A stretch of 64,000 nt of DNA from Flavobacterium chilense (GTDB taxonomy: Bacteria > Bacteroidota > Bacteroidia > Flavobacteriales > Flavobacteriaceae). Numbering within the stretch: the stretch's first letter is position 1; every line of letters starts with the position of its first letter. Location of the stretch: positions 1-64,000 of the forward strand of contig NZ_LSYT01000015.1 of NCBI RefSeq assembly GCF_001602525.1, read 5' to 3'. The notes beneath the pieces are model-generated. The model ran no database searches and had not been told where the DNA came from. It saw only the letters and a list, made by a program, of their open reading frames with translations. The position numbers and the translations under genes are program-made. Positions 56,026-64,000 of this stretch are shown piece by piece.

Positions 56026-57435
56026 CTATTCCTCAAAACTCTCGTCCTTAAATCCTATCAAATATAACTTATTTTTAGCTCGTGTCATAGCAGTATAAAG
56101 CCATCTGATATAATCACGATCAATTCCGTTTGGCAAATAAGGCTGCTCAATAAAAACTGTGTCCCACTGCCCTCCCTGCGATTTATGACAGGTAATAGCG
56201 TAAGAGAATTTTACCTGCAATCCGTTAAAATACTCATTCTCTTTGACCTTTTGAAACTTCTTATATTTTGTACTTTCACTTTCATAATCTTTCATCACTT
56301 CTTCATACAAACGATTTGATTCTTCGTAGGTTAACGATGGAGATTCACTTTTAATCGTATCTAAAATCAGTACAGTTTCAAAAGGTTTCTGATTGGGATA
56401 ATCGACCATTCTGATTTTTACTTTCGCAAAATTGAATCCGTATAATTCCTTGATTCCAAAAAGTTCAAGCACTTCAATAATGTCACCGTTGGCAATAAAC
56501 CCGGCTTCGTCTGTTTCTTTCAGCCAGAAGTAATTATTCTTAACGACCATTAAAAAATCACCAGCCGAAAGTTCACTTTCCTTAAACAGAATTCTGGTTC
56601 TGATCTGTTCATTGTACTGATTGGCTCTTTTATTTGAACGTACAATAAATGCGGTATCCTCGATACTGTAATTACTATAGGCAGAATTTATTGCATCCTG
56701 AATATCATAACCATCTGTTAAACGAACAATATCTTTAAATTTGCGGACATTGAATCTAAACTCTGTTATAAAACTTTCTTTCAGCAATTCACGTAATTCG
56801 GTTGCATTGTATAAAATCCCTGAACTTTCTTCCTGACGCATCACCTCATCCAGTTCGATATGCTCAATCTCTTTATCATAATGAACACCTAAAGTCTGAA
56901 TATCAAGCGCCGGACTTATATCTAAATTTACCGGTGGCAACTGAGCTGTGTCTCCCAGTAAAATCATTTTGCAATTAACTCCGGAATAAACATAATTAAT
57001 CAGATCGTCGAGAAGCGAACCACTGTCTAAAGTACTATCTGAAATCATCGAAGCCTCATCGACTATAAAAATGGTATTTTTATGTTTATTAACCTGTTTG
57101 GTAAAAGCAACTCCTCCTCCAGCCGATTTTTTAGGAAAATATATTTTTTTATGAATGGTAAATGCAGCTGTATTGGAGTAATTAGAAATAACTTTTGCAG
57201 CACGTCCGGTTGGGGCAAGCAAAACAAACTTTTTATTAATGTCGCCTAAATTGTTTACAATCGTCGAAATAACAGTCGTTTTTCCTGTTCCGGCATATCC
57301 TTTCAGCACAAAAATGGTATCATTATGTGTATCTGTTAGGAAAATGGCGATTTTCTGAAAAAAAATATCCTGTTTATATGTAGGTGCAAATGGAAATCGT
57401 TTTTGCAAAACGCTGTAAAACAATGCTGAAGTCAT
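56026..57435 (-). CDS. RecD/Dda-like superfamily 1 DNA helicase
   Basis: 469 residues from ATG 57435; an upstream in-frame ATG at 57483 gives 485. Helicase motifs: Walker A GYAGTGKTTVISTI, Walker B IFIVDEASMISDS, motif III GDTAQLPPVN, and a UvrD_C_2-like end YAITCHKSQGGQWDTVF with YTAMTRAKNKLYLIG. There is no RecBCD-type N-terminal domain, and the size matches the short ATP-dependent RecD-like/Dda-like 5'-3' helicases widespread in Bacteroidota. It may act in repair or replication restart. Monocistronic. Confidence 0.92.
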   Translation of the reverse strand: MTSALFYSVLQKRFPFAPTYKQDIFFQKIAIFLTDTHNDTIFVLKGYAGTGKTTVISTIVNNLGDINKKFVLLAPTGRAAKVISNYSNTAAFTIHKKIYFPKKSAGGGVAFTKQVNKHKNTIFIVDEASMISDSTLDSGSLLDDLINYVYSGVNCKMILLGDTAQLPPVNLDISPALDIQTLGVHYDKEIEHIELDEVMRQEESSGILYNATELRELLKESFITEFRFNVRKFKDIVRLTDGYDIQDAINSAYSNYSIEDTAFIVRSNKRANQYNEQIRTRILFKESELSAGDFLMVVKNNYFWLKETDEAGFIANGDIIEVLELFGIKELYGFNFAKVKIRMVDYPNQKPFETVLILDTIKSESPSLTYEESNRLYEEVMKDYESESTKYKKFQKVKENEYFNGLQVKFSYAITCHKSQGGQWDTVFIEQPYLPNGIDRDYIRWLYTAMTRAKNKLYLIGFKDESFEE

Positions 57436-57483
57436 AGGGTAAAATTGAATCACAAAGTTCGGCTTTTTAAATGGTAATGTCAA

Positions 57484-57802
57484 ATTTCAAGAATCAATGA
57501 CAATGGCAAGAATCAATACAGTGACAAAAGCAATCTTCAATAATTTAAACCATATCAGTAATGTAAGTATATTTAAGCTTTGCTTCGAATTTTTATATCA
57601 TATGAATTTATGGAGATTAAATCGTTTATAAAAAACAATGATAATACTTTGGTAACCTTGTTTTAATATTATTTTTTGATATTGCATCGATTTTTGATAT
57701 CGAAATTGATTTTTGATATTGAAAATTGTTCCTTTTTAATTTGTAAGTTTGTGGTCGCCTTAAATTCTTTCTTGAAAATCAGGTAACGAATTGTAAATCA
57801 AC
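57484..57802. other. Divergent spacer with three TTTTTGATAT direct repeats
   Basis: No ORF. TTTTTGATAT begins at 57673, 57691 and 57710 (steps of 18 and 19 bp), about 85-130 bp before the DUF3822 gene. This could be a binding-site array or simple AT-rich degeneracy. Confidence 0.4.
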
Positions 57803-58624
57803 ATGTCATTACAAAATACTAACATCACTTCAAAAAATTACAAAAAGCTTTCCATTCAGGTTTCACTGACCGGATTGTCGTTTTGTTGTTTTGATACTTT
57901 AAATAACACGATAACTTCTCTAAAAGAAATTCATTTTGAAACTTTTCATAAAGCAACCAAAATCGAAGAATTATTTGGAGATGCTTTTAGGGATAATCCC
58001 GAGTTAAGAGATACTTACGACGAAATTTTAGTGATTCATAATAACAATCTTTCGACTTTTGTACCAACAGCTTTATTCGACGAAAATTTCCTGGGCAGCT
58101 ATTTACAATACAATACAAAAGTTTTTGAAACTGATTTTTTTGCTTACGATCAGATTTCCAATTATCAGATGAATGCGGTTTACATTCCGTATGTTAACAT
58201 CAATAATTTCTTTATTGACCAGTTTGGCGCTTTCGATTACAAGCACGCCAACAGTATTTTGGTCGAAAAAATTCTGGAAGGTTCTAAAAACAATGACGAA
58301 AAGAAAATGGTCGTTAACTTTAACTTTGGTCATTTTGAAATCATTGTGGTACAAAATCAAAAATTGTTGTTGTTTAATTCTTTTGAATATCAGACACCGG
58401 AAGATTTTATTTACTATTTGCTTTTTACAGCCGAACAATTAAGTTTAAATCCTGAAAGTTTTCATCTTGAACTTTTAGGCATAATAGACCAAAACGATCC
58501 ATTTTATGCCATTGCGTATAAATACATTCGACATATTTCATTTTTGGATGTAAGCACTTTACAACAAAGAAACAGCTTTTCAACTGCGCAAAATCAAAAA
58601 CATTATATCTTATTTCAATCATGA
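57803..58624 (+). CDS. DUF3822 family protein
   Basis: 273 residues, cytoplasmic. It fits the DUF3822 family: KLSIQVSLTGLSFCCFDTLN, LVIHNNNLSTFVPTALFDEN-like wording (EILVIHNNNLSTFVPTALF), KVFETDFFAYDQISNYQMNAVY and FLLFNSFEYQTPEDFIYYLL. The fold is thought to be actin-like (ASKHA-like) but its role is unknown. Its last codons overlap the rsmD start by 4 bp (ATGA), which indicates translational coupling. This pairing is common in Bacteroidota, from general knowledge. Confidence 0.88.
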   Translation: MSLQNTNITSKNYKKLSIQVSLTGLSFCCFDTLNNTITSLKEIHFETFHKATKIEELFGDAFRDNPELRDTYDEILVIHNNNLSTFVPTALFDENFLGSYLQYNTKVFETDFFAYDQISNYQMNAVYIPYVNINNFFIDQFGAFDYKHANSILVEKILEGSKNNDEKKMVVNFNFGHFEIIVVQNQKLLLFNSFEYQTPEDFIYYLLFTAEQLSLNPESFHLELLGIIDQNDPFYAIAYKYIRHISFLDVSTLQQRNSFSTAQNQKHYILFQS

Positions 58625-59226
58625 GAATTATTTCAGGAAAATACAAAGGACGCCGAATTTTTCCGCCAAAAAACCTTCCTGTAAGACCTACGACTGACAT
58701 GAGCAAAGAAGCATTGTTTAATGTTTTGAATAATCATTTTAGTTTTGATAGCTTAAAGGTTTTGGACTTATTTTCGGGAACAGGAAATATTAGTTTTGAA
58801 TTCGCTTCACGCGGAAGTGCTCCAATCACATCTGTTGATGGTGATTTTGGATGTGTAAAATTCATTAAACAGGTTTCATCAGAATATGATTTTGATATCG
58901 CTGCAACTAAAAGTGATGTTTATAAATTTCTTGAAAATTGTAAAACCTCTTACGATATTATTTTTGCCGATCCGCCATACGGATTTGATCAGGCGGCTTT
59001 TGAGAAAATTGTAGTAACGGTTTTCGAAAAAGAACTATTGCACGAAGACGGAATGATGATCATCGAGCATTCTAAATACACGAAAATGAATCATTTGAGT
59101 AATTTTTCTTTTCAGAAAAGTTATGGAGGTTCTTTTTTTAGTTTCTTCGAATTAAACTCGACTGATGATGACGAAGAACTTCCGGGTGATTCGGCTATAA
59201 AAGTTACAGAAGAAGACGAAGGGTAA
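58621..59226 (+). CDS. rsmD: 16S rRNA (guanine966-N2)-methyltransferase (RsmD)
   Basis: 201 residues. MRIISGKYKGRRIFPPKNLP and VRPTTDMSKEALFNVL are the conserved RsmD start, VLDLFSGTGNISFEFASRG is the SAM-binding motif I and FADPPYGFD is the catalytic DPPY motif. The enzyme methylates G966 of 16S rRNA. It ends with an acidic tail (DDDEELPGDSAIKVTEEDEG), longer than in Escherichia coli. It overlaps the DUF3822 gene by 4 bp. Confidence 0.95.
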   Translation: MRIISGKYKGRRIFPPKNLPVRPTTDMSKEALFNVLNNHFSFDSLKVLDLFSGTGNISFEFASRGSAPITSVDGDFGCVKFIKQVSSEYDFDIAATKSDVYKFLENCKTSYDIIFADPPYGFDQAAFEKIVVTVFEKELLHEDGMMIIEHSKYTKMNHLSNFSFQKSYGGSFFSFFELNSTDDDEELPGDSAIKVTEEDEG

Positions 59227-59252
59227 TTTTCGTTTTCAATTCATATCATACC

Positions 59253-59292
59253 AAGCAAAGCCGGAATTTTTAAACATTCCGGCTTTGTGCTT
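59253..59292. terminator. Hairpin between rsmD and the outer-membrane protein gene
   Basis: Stem GCAAAGCCGGAAT / ATTCCGGCTTTG with an 8-nt loop, located between convergent genes. T-runs are short on both sides, so a bidirectional terminator is likely but not certain. Confidence 0.7.
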
Positions 59293-59318
59293 AAATGAAT
59301 CATAATTTACAGCTTTTA

Positions 59319-61433
59319 TTATCTAACCCGATCTGAATTCTCTTCTATACTTTTTCCTTTAAATGCTGTTTCTTTCACTTTCCCAAAAGAATATTTAACC
59401 GAAATAGAAATTTCATGTTCATCAACCAGATACCTTGCTTTTGAACTGACATTGTTGATTGTAAATACTTCTTCTTCGTCAATATTTTTAAATACATTAT
59501 TAAAATTCAGGGCAAAATTCCAATTTTTAAAAAAAGTTTTAGAAACTGCCATGTCTACAATTCCTCTTGCGTTTCTTTCAAAAACTCCCTTATTTTGTTT
59601 TGTAACACCTCTTAAAACTACTACCATTGTATATCCTTTTGGAAGTTTAAATTCATTATTAAAATAATAATACAAATACGGTTTTGAAGAAAGAAATACT
59701 GCCGAAGCATCTTTTATTCTCTCTGAAACAAATACCAAAGAATTAGTTATTGTCCAGAACTTATATGTAAAAGGCATCTCAAGATCAAGAGTTACACCGG
59801 ATTCTTTGTCAAAATTTATGTCTTTAAAAGTCATAATATTCTGTTCCTTATCAAAAAAGAAACTATTATAAACCGGATTTTTATTTTGATAATAACTCAC
59901 TTTCACTGATTTGTTATTGTACTGAAAAGTCGAAGAGATTTCATCAATAAATGTTGGACCTAAATTGATATTACTTACATAAATAAAGTACGGATTTATA
60001 TAAATGGCAACATTACTTAAGGAGGAATAATCAGGACGTGAAATACTTTTTGAATAATTGAGACTAATATTTTTTGTGCTGTCAATTGCCATAGAAAGCT
60101 GCATTTTCGGAAAAACATTCGTATAATTTTTACCAACCAAAGCCGAAGAATCTGTTCTGTATTTTCCGTTGACATTTGTATTTTCAACTCTAAGTCCGGC
60201 AGAAAAATTGATCTTTTTAATTTTTCCGGAAAACTGAGTGTAAGCTCCTAAATTTTCTTCTTTAAAATCATAATCCAAAGCCGTACTTTTATTTTCCTCA
60301 AAATCAAAAATATCTGTATCTGACTTGGATTTTGCTGTTGAATAAAGTCCGCCGTATTCTAATTTTATTTCATTTTTGAACTTTTTTTCCAGATCAATTC
60401 TTCCTGAAAACACATCAACATTAAACTTTTGGTTTCGGTTTTGTGCCAGATCAAATTCTGTTTCGTTATACTTATTTTTCACTAAAGTCTCCAAAGTCCG
60501 TTGAAGATTCGAATATTGGAAACCTGCAAAAAGCTGTGTATTAATTGCTTTTATATTCTTTGAATAATTGAGAAATGAGTTTACAAAATTCTTTTTACTC
60601 TTATTATCGCTCCAGGTTAAAACCGTATTTTCAGCATCTTGATTTTTGTTGTATGTAGCGGTATAAATGGGAAATGTTTCGCTTCGAAGTCTGGAATTAA
60701 CATTAAACGAAAAATAATCATCTTCATTTATCTTATAGAACAAACCACCGCCAAAAACATATTGTTTTCGTTTGGTATTAGCCATAACATCATATTGAGA
60801 TGCAATATTTGCATTTTCAATTTGATAATCGATACTGTGCCTTTCCCACGGATTAAGTGCATTATGATTAAAGTTAGCATTCCATTCTAGTTTATTCTTT
60901 TTAAAACTGGAATTAAATCCGATGTAATTGTTGTAATTTTTCTTAAAAGAAGCGACTTCAGAAATTTCGGTTCTAAAACTGTCTTTTTTACTAAACTTTT
61001 TGGTGATTAAAATAACAGACCGCCCTTCGGCTTCATATTTCGAAGATGGATTCTGAATGATTTCAATCGTTTTAATATCGGCTACAGCCAAAGCATTCAG
61101 GTCATTAATCCCCACTTTCTGATTATCTATATAAATTAAAGGATTTCCTCTGCCCACAACCGAAATACTTTCTTTATCAGCACTAACCTGAACAGTTGGC
61201 AATTTTGCCAGTAAATCGACTGTATTGGGAATTGAGCTATAAACAGAATTGGCAACATCTACTTTTATGTTTCCGTTTGTATTGGTAAACGTTTTCTTGT
61301 TTTGAGCAACTACAACTTCATTTAATGAATGAGAAAGACTGTCTTTGGGTGTTTCGTTTTGTGCATATCCAATTAAAGAAAGCAAAAACAAAAAGAGAAT
61401 TAAAAAAAGTTTCACTAGCAAATTAAGGTTCAT
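59319..61433 (-). CDS. Outer-membrane beta-barrel family protein (TonB-receptor-like, OMP_b-brl_3)
   Basis: 704 residues with a signal peptide (LVKLFLILFLFLLSLIGYAQ). A short plug-like region (about 35-150: SLNEVVVAQNKKTFTNTNGN, IPNTVDLLAKLPTVQV, IYIDNQKVG, LKTIEIIQNPSSKYEAEG-like text) is followed by a barrel of alternating aromatic strands ending ISVKYSFGK. It resembles receptors without a carboxypeptidase-like domain in the OMP_b-brl_3 family, common next to two-component genes. The ligand is unknown. It is divergent from the histidine kinase gene at 61570, sharing a promoter region with GTTAAT repeats, so the two-component system may control it. Confidence 0.85.
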   Translation of the reverse strand: MNLNLLVKLFLILFLFLLSLIGYAQNETPKDSLSHSLNEVVVAQNKKTFTNTNGNIKVDVANSVYSSIPNTVDLLAKLPTVQVSADKESISVVGRGNPLIYIDNQKVGINDLNALAVADIKTIEIIQNPSSKYEAEGRSVILITKKFSKKDSFRTEISEVASFKKNYNNYIGFNSSFKKNKLEWNANFNHNALNPWERHSIDYQIENANIASQYDVMANTKRKQYVFGGGLFYKINEDDYFSFNVNSRLRSETFPIYTATYNKNQDAENTVLTWSDNKSKKNFVNSFLNYSKNIKAINTQLFAGFQYSNLQRTLETLVKNKYNETEFDLAQNRNQKFNVDVFSGRIDLEKKFKNEIKLEYGGLYSTAKSKSDTDIFDFEENKSTALDYDFKEENLGAYTQFSGKIKKINFSAGLRVENTNVNGKYRTDSSALVGKNYTNVFPKMQLSMAIDSTKNISLNYSKSISRPDYSSLSNVAIYINPYFIYVSNINLGPTFIDEISSTFQYNNKSVKVSYYQNKNPVYNSFFFDKEQNIMTFKDINFDKESGVTLDLEMPFTYKFWTITNSLVFVSERIKDASAVFLSSKPYLYYYFNNEFKLPKGYTMVVVLRGVTKQNKGVFERNARGIVDMAVSKTFFKNWNFALNFNNVFKNIDEEEVFTINNVSSKARYLVDEHEISISVKYSFGKVKETAFKGKSIEENSDRVR

Positions 61434-61491
61434 TTTGGTTCGATTTTAGATTGTAATCATGCAAAAATGCTTCTAAAAAAGTGTTGTGAAA

Positions 61492-61519
61492 GTTAATTGA
61501 AGGTTAATGCGGCGTTAAT
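61492..61519. promoter_or_regulatory. Three GTTAAT direct repeats at 11-bp period
   Basis: GTTAAT begins at 61492, 61503 and 61514, exactly 11 bp apart. Two or three half-sites in helical phase is the usual layout for OmpR-family response regulators. The array lies 59 bp upstream of the outer-membrane protein start (61433) and about 50 bp upstream of the kinase ATG (61570). Confidence 0.65.
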
Positions 61520-61543
61520 GTGTTTATTGTCTCATAAAAGCAT

Positions 61544-61551
61544 TATTTTTG
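61544..61551 (+). promoter_or_regulatory. Candidate -7 promoter box of the kinase gene (TATTTTTG)
   Basis: Fits TAnnTTTG, 18 bp before the ATG at 61570 and directly downstream of the GTTAAT array. A TTG at 61527-61529 is 14 bp upstream, shorter than the usual -33 spacing. Confidence 0.45.
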
Positions 61552-61569
61552 AAAAGCTTTATTTACTTT

Positions 61570-62928
61570 ATGAAACAAAGAATCAATTTATTAATAGGCT
61601 TTTCTGTGATTGCTTTGATTGTTTTATCAACGGTTCAATGCTATTTGGTTAAAACTACTTATGACTATAAAGTAGCTCAGTTTCATACCGAAATCAAGAA
61701 CAAAATTGCTCAAATCACTAACAATTACAGCGATATTGACTCTGTACTTGTTTCTAAAAAAGAAGAACTTTACAAGCAATTATCACAAAACTATATTCAG
61801 GGAAAAAATACCAAATCTGAGGTTAAAAACTATATTCTGGAAAATGAATATAATGATGTCTTAACACAAAAAATTCAGCGTAAGCTAAAAAGAGATTTAC
61901 CCAACTTACAAATAGATTTTGCTATTGTACTCAATAAATTTATACTGTATCAAAACAAAATAAAAGCAGATACCATTTTCTCTGAAAAGCCTTTTATCAA
62001 AAACAAATTATACGGAAATCTGTCTTCTATAAATCAGGCTTTTTTGGTTCGAAATTATGTCAGGACCATGAACGGAATAACTGAAAATCACGAATATAAA
62101 TTATTGACCGAAGATTCAATGTACGTTTCGGTTATCGATTGGGAAATGATTATTTTAAAGCGAATGACTTTTATTCTGATCTTGTCTTTGCTGTCGATCG
62201 TTACCATAATCAGTCTTTTTATAATTGCGATAAAAGCATTAATTAAACAGAAAAAAGTAAGCGATGTTAAAACCGATTTCATCAACAATATTACACACGA
62301 ACTCAAAACACCCTTGGCTACTTTAGGGATTTCGACTAAAATTTTAGAACAGAAAAACATTCGTGACAACGATGAAAATTTCAATAACATTGTCAGTACC
62401 ATTTCACGTCAGAACAATCGTCTTCAAAATCTAATTGATCAGGTTATGATCAATTCTTTGGCAGAAAATGAACTTGAATTACAAAAGGAAAAAATTGAAA
62501 CAGAAGATTTTCTGCTTTCGATTGTAAACGATTTCAGGATCACGTTTCCAAATATTACAATTAAAACTGATTTTCAAACTCAAAATACAAGTCTGATTCT
62601 GGATAAATTTCATTTAACCACTGCGCTTGTAAACGTACTTGAAAATGCCGTGAAATATGGTTCAAAAATTATTACGATAAAAACCAAAACTGCCGAAAAA
62701 CAATTCTCGATAAGTATTGAAGATGACGGAATTGGAATTGAAAAAAGCAAACAATCGCTACTTTTCGAAAAATTTTATCGTGTAGAACAAGGAAATCTTC
62801 ACAATACAAAAGGTCTTGGTTTAGGACTTTATTATGTTGATCAGATTATAAAAGCGCATCAGGGTTCTATTGCTGTTATGAGCGATTTAGGAAAAGGTGC
62901 TGTGTTTACCATAATGTTTAAAATTTAA
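61570..62928 (+). CDS. Membrane sensor histidine kinase
   Basis: 452 residues from ATG 61570; an in-frame TTG at 61549 coincides with the promoter box and is disfavoured. Two membrane spans (IGFSVIALIVLSTVQCYLV, about 10-28, and FILILSLLSIVTIISLFII, about 201-219) flank a periplasmic sensor of about 170 residues. The H-box FINNITHELKTPLATL carries the phospho-acceptor His243; N-box ENAVKYG, and ATP-lid DDGIGIE, GLGLGLYY follow. It should phosphorylate the response regulator encoded 10 bp downstream. The signal is unknown; the divergent outer-membrane protein gene may be its target. Confidence 0.95.
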   Translation: MKQRINLLIGFSVIALIVLSTVQCYLVKTTYDYKVAQFHTEIKNKIAQITNNYSDIDSVLVSKKEELYKQLSQNYIQGKNTKSEVKNYILENEYNDVLTQKIQRKLKRDLPNLQIDFAIVLNKFILYQNKIKADTIFSEKPFIKNKLYGNLSSINQAFLVRNYVRTMNGITENHEYKLLTEDSMYVSVIDWEMIILKRMTFILILSLLSIVTIISLFIIAIKALIKQKKVSDVKTDFINNITHELKTPLATLGISTKILEQKNIRDNDENFNNIVSTISRQNNRLQNLIDQVMINSLAENELELQKEKIETEDFLLSIVNDFRITFPNITIKTDFQTQNTSLILDKFHLTTALVNVLENAVKYGSKIITIKTKTAEKQFSISIEDDGIGIEKSKQSLLFEKFYRVEQGNLHNTKGLGLGLYYVDQIIKAHQGSIAVMSDLGKGAVFTIMFKI

Positions 62929-62938
62929 TTTATTCCTT

Positions 62939-63628
62939 TTGAAAAAAATACTTTTAGCCGAAGATGATGCTGATTTTGCGAATGTTCTAAAACAATATTT
63001 AGAATTGCATCAATATGACGTTTTCTGGGCAGAAAACGGCGAAATAGCCTTAGAATATTTTAAAAACCAAACTTTTGATATTTGTGTTTTTGATGTTATG
63101 ATGCCTAAACTCGACGGATTTTCTCTGGCAGAAAAAGTGGTCAAAATTAATCCCGAAGTTCCGTTTATTTTCCTGACAGCCAAAAAATTAAAAGAAGATA
63201 AAATCATCGGACTTAAATTAGGTGCCGACGATTATATCATAAAACCTTTTGAAGCCGAAGAACTGATTTTGCGCCTGCAAAATATCTTAAAAAGAATGGA
63301 GCAAAAAAGAAGTCTAAACGGAAATCACAGCATCGAAATAGGTTCTTATATTTTCGACAATGAACGCTTAACTCTTAATTCAAAAAATCATGTTCAACAG
63401 CTTACAGAAATGGAAGCTTCTCTTATTGAGTATTTGTATCTCAATCATAATCAGTTACTAAAGCGAGAACAAATTCTAATGTCTGTATGGAAAAAAGATG
63501 ATTATTTCTCCGGTCGAAGTATGGATGTTTTTATCAGTAAACTTAGAAAATATTTTAATTCTGATCCTAGAATTAGTATTGAAACGGTACGAAGTATTGG
63601 TTTAGAATTTAAAATAGAAAAACCTTGA
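62939..63628 (+). CDS. OmpR-family response regulator
   Basis: 229 residues from a TTG start at 62939, which is the only start that preserves the receiver domain KKILLAEDDADFANVL. Phospho-acceptor Asp52 lies in VFDVMMPKLDG, with the conserved Thr/Lys pair in FLTAKKL and KPFEAEE. Residues about 130-229 form the winged-helix DNA-binding domain (LTEMEASLIEYLYLNHNQLL, KREQILMSVWKKDDYFSGRS, MDVFISKLRKYF). Follows the kinase gene by 10 bp. The GTTAAT array upstream of the operon is its likely binding site. Confidence 0.94.
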   Translation: MKKILLAEDDADFANVLKQYLELHQYDVFWAENGEIALEYFKNQTFDICVFDVMMPKLDGFSLAEKVVKINPEVPFIFLTAKKLKEDKIIGLKLGADDYIIKPFEAEELILRLQNILKRMEQKRSLNGNHSIEIGSYIFDNERLTLNSKNHVQQLTEMEASLIEYLYLNHNQLLKREQILMSVWKKDDYFSGRSMDVFISKLRKYFNSDPRISIETVRSIGLEFKIEKP

Positions 63629-63644
63629 CGAATCAAGGTTTTTT
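63618..63644 (+). terminator. Terminator overlapping the response regulator stop codon
   Basis: Stem AAAAACCTTGA / TCAAGGTTTTT with a 4-base loop and T-run; the left arm contains the last codons and the stop of the gene. Confidence 0.85.
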
Positions 63645-63659
63645 GATCTGTTTCTGAAT

Positions 63660-64000
63660 TTATTTTCCAATAACCCAGCCTAAAGTAAAATTTGCTACAG
63701 GAACAAATTCAGTATCATATTTGTCAAAATTTACTCCTGGTCCAATATTAAACTCCAGATTAAACCTTCCTTTGTAAGTTCGTTGCAATCCCCAAAGGGC
63801 AGCAAGTGTAAAAGATGGAACCGCTTCTCTGTAATCTCTGTTTGTTGAAATAGATTCGAATGTATAAACTGCATTTCCTGCAAAATAATTTCCTGAATTT
63901 CGTTCTGTTTTTTTTCCTTTCGCAGCTCTTTTCTCCAAATTATAATAATGGCGAAATTGCTCATTGATATTAGGAAATATAGCAAAATTTGAACTATTGG
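63660..64000 (-). CDS. Outer-membrane barrel protein, 3' part only
   Basis: The reading frame is open from the window edge to the stop at 63660, giving the last 113 residues. These contain the strand-like segments YFAGNAVYTFESIST, SFTLAALWGLQRTYKG, FNLEFNIGPGVNFDKYD and VANFTLGWVIGK, with a polar linker FRHYYNLEKRAAKGKKTERN. Aromatic residues and the final strand suggest an outer-membrane beta-barrel of small or medium size. The N-terminus, signal peptide and promoter are outside the window. A second frame starting at 63985 is an out-of-frame shadow. Confidence 0.65.
   Translation of the reverse strand, partial: NSSNFAIFPNINEQFRHYYNLEKRAAKGKKTERNSGNYFAGNAVYTFESISTNRDYREAVPSFTLAALWGLQRTYKGRFNLEFNIGPGVNFDKYDTEFVPVANFTLGWVIGK

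Noticed and set aside
63731..63985. Minus-strand frame starting at 63985 near the right edge
   Set aside because: It is out of frame with the beta-strand-rich reading frame that is open to the window edge and ends at 63660.
1..64000. CRISPR array, rRNA, tRNA, prophage or intact IS transposase
   Set aside because: No regular spacer-repeat array, no tRNA-like cloverleaf, no rRNA-like GC-richer block and no transposase or phage structural ORF was seen on either strand.

Overview
The window looks like a chromosomal segment of a Flavobacterium-like member of the Bacteroidota. DNA is AT-rich and coding density is high. There are three TonB-dependent or OMP-type outer-membrane barrels, type IX secretion sorting tails, an STN-domain receptor with an ECF sigma/FecR pair, TAnnTTTG promoter boxes and almost no Shine-Dalgarno sites. 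I found no rRNA, tRNA, CRISPR array, prophage or intact insertion sequence.

Layout. 1-6200: a luciferase-like flavin monooxygenase, a small acidic protein, a lipoprotein, a CorA-type Mg channel, a YheT-like hydrolase and a retropepsin-like protease with a PDZ domain. 6500-11100: an Oar-like TonB receptor, an AraC-GyrI regulator and a tiny membrane peptide. 11180-21230: seven co-directional minus-strand genes that form a surface-signalling locus: ECF sigma, FecR, STN-type TonB receptor, then four exported proteins (a right-handed repeat lipoprotein, a T9SS-sorted protein, a lipoprotein and an S41 protease lipoprotein). 21480-28200: a DUF4377/META protein and a giant M43 metalloprotease with five tandem domains and a T9SS tail. 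28790-33421: a three-gene oxidase operon (sarcosine-oxidase-like flavoenzyme, L-amino-acid-oxidase-like flavoenzyme and an unassigned 513-residue protein), preceded by an orphan terminator-like hairpin. 33500-46950: mostly housekeeping (SIMPL protein, rhomboid protease, LpxL/HtrB-like acyltransferase, GlmM, AcpH-like protein, gamma-glutamyltransferase, ClC channel, UvrA, LOG protein), with a Fic protein that carries a DNA-binding tail and a perfect inverted repeat at its promoter, and a structured RNA resembling the Flavo-1 motif. 47160-59230: a degenerate M1 peptidase fused to an outer-membrane barrel, a fused 2-oxoacid dehydrogenase E1, KdsB, a PQQ-type propeller protein, a DOPA-dioxygenase-like protein, a RecD-like helicase, and DUF3822 overlapping RsmD. 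59300-63630: an outer-membrane barrel protein divergent from a histidine kinase/response regulator pair, with three GTTAAT hexamers at 11-bp spacing in the shared promoter region. The right edge cuts an outer-membrane protein gene.

The best candidates for something new are the oxidase operon with its possible attenuator leader, the GTTAAT-controlled two-component/OMP module, the Fic gene with its candidate operator, the pseudopeptidase-barrel fusion, and the sigma/FecR/receptor locus with its exported partners. All names come from reading motifs and architecture; no database search was run.
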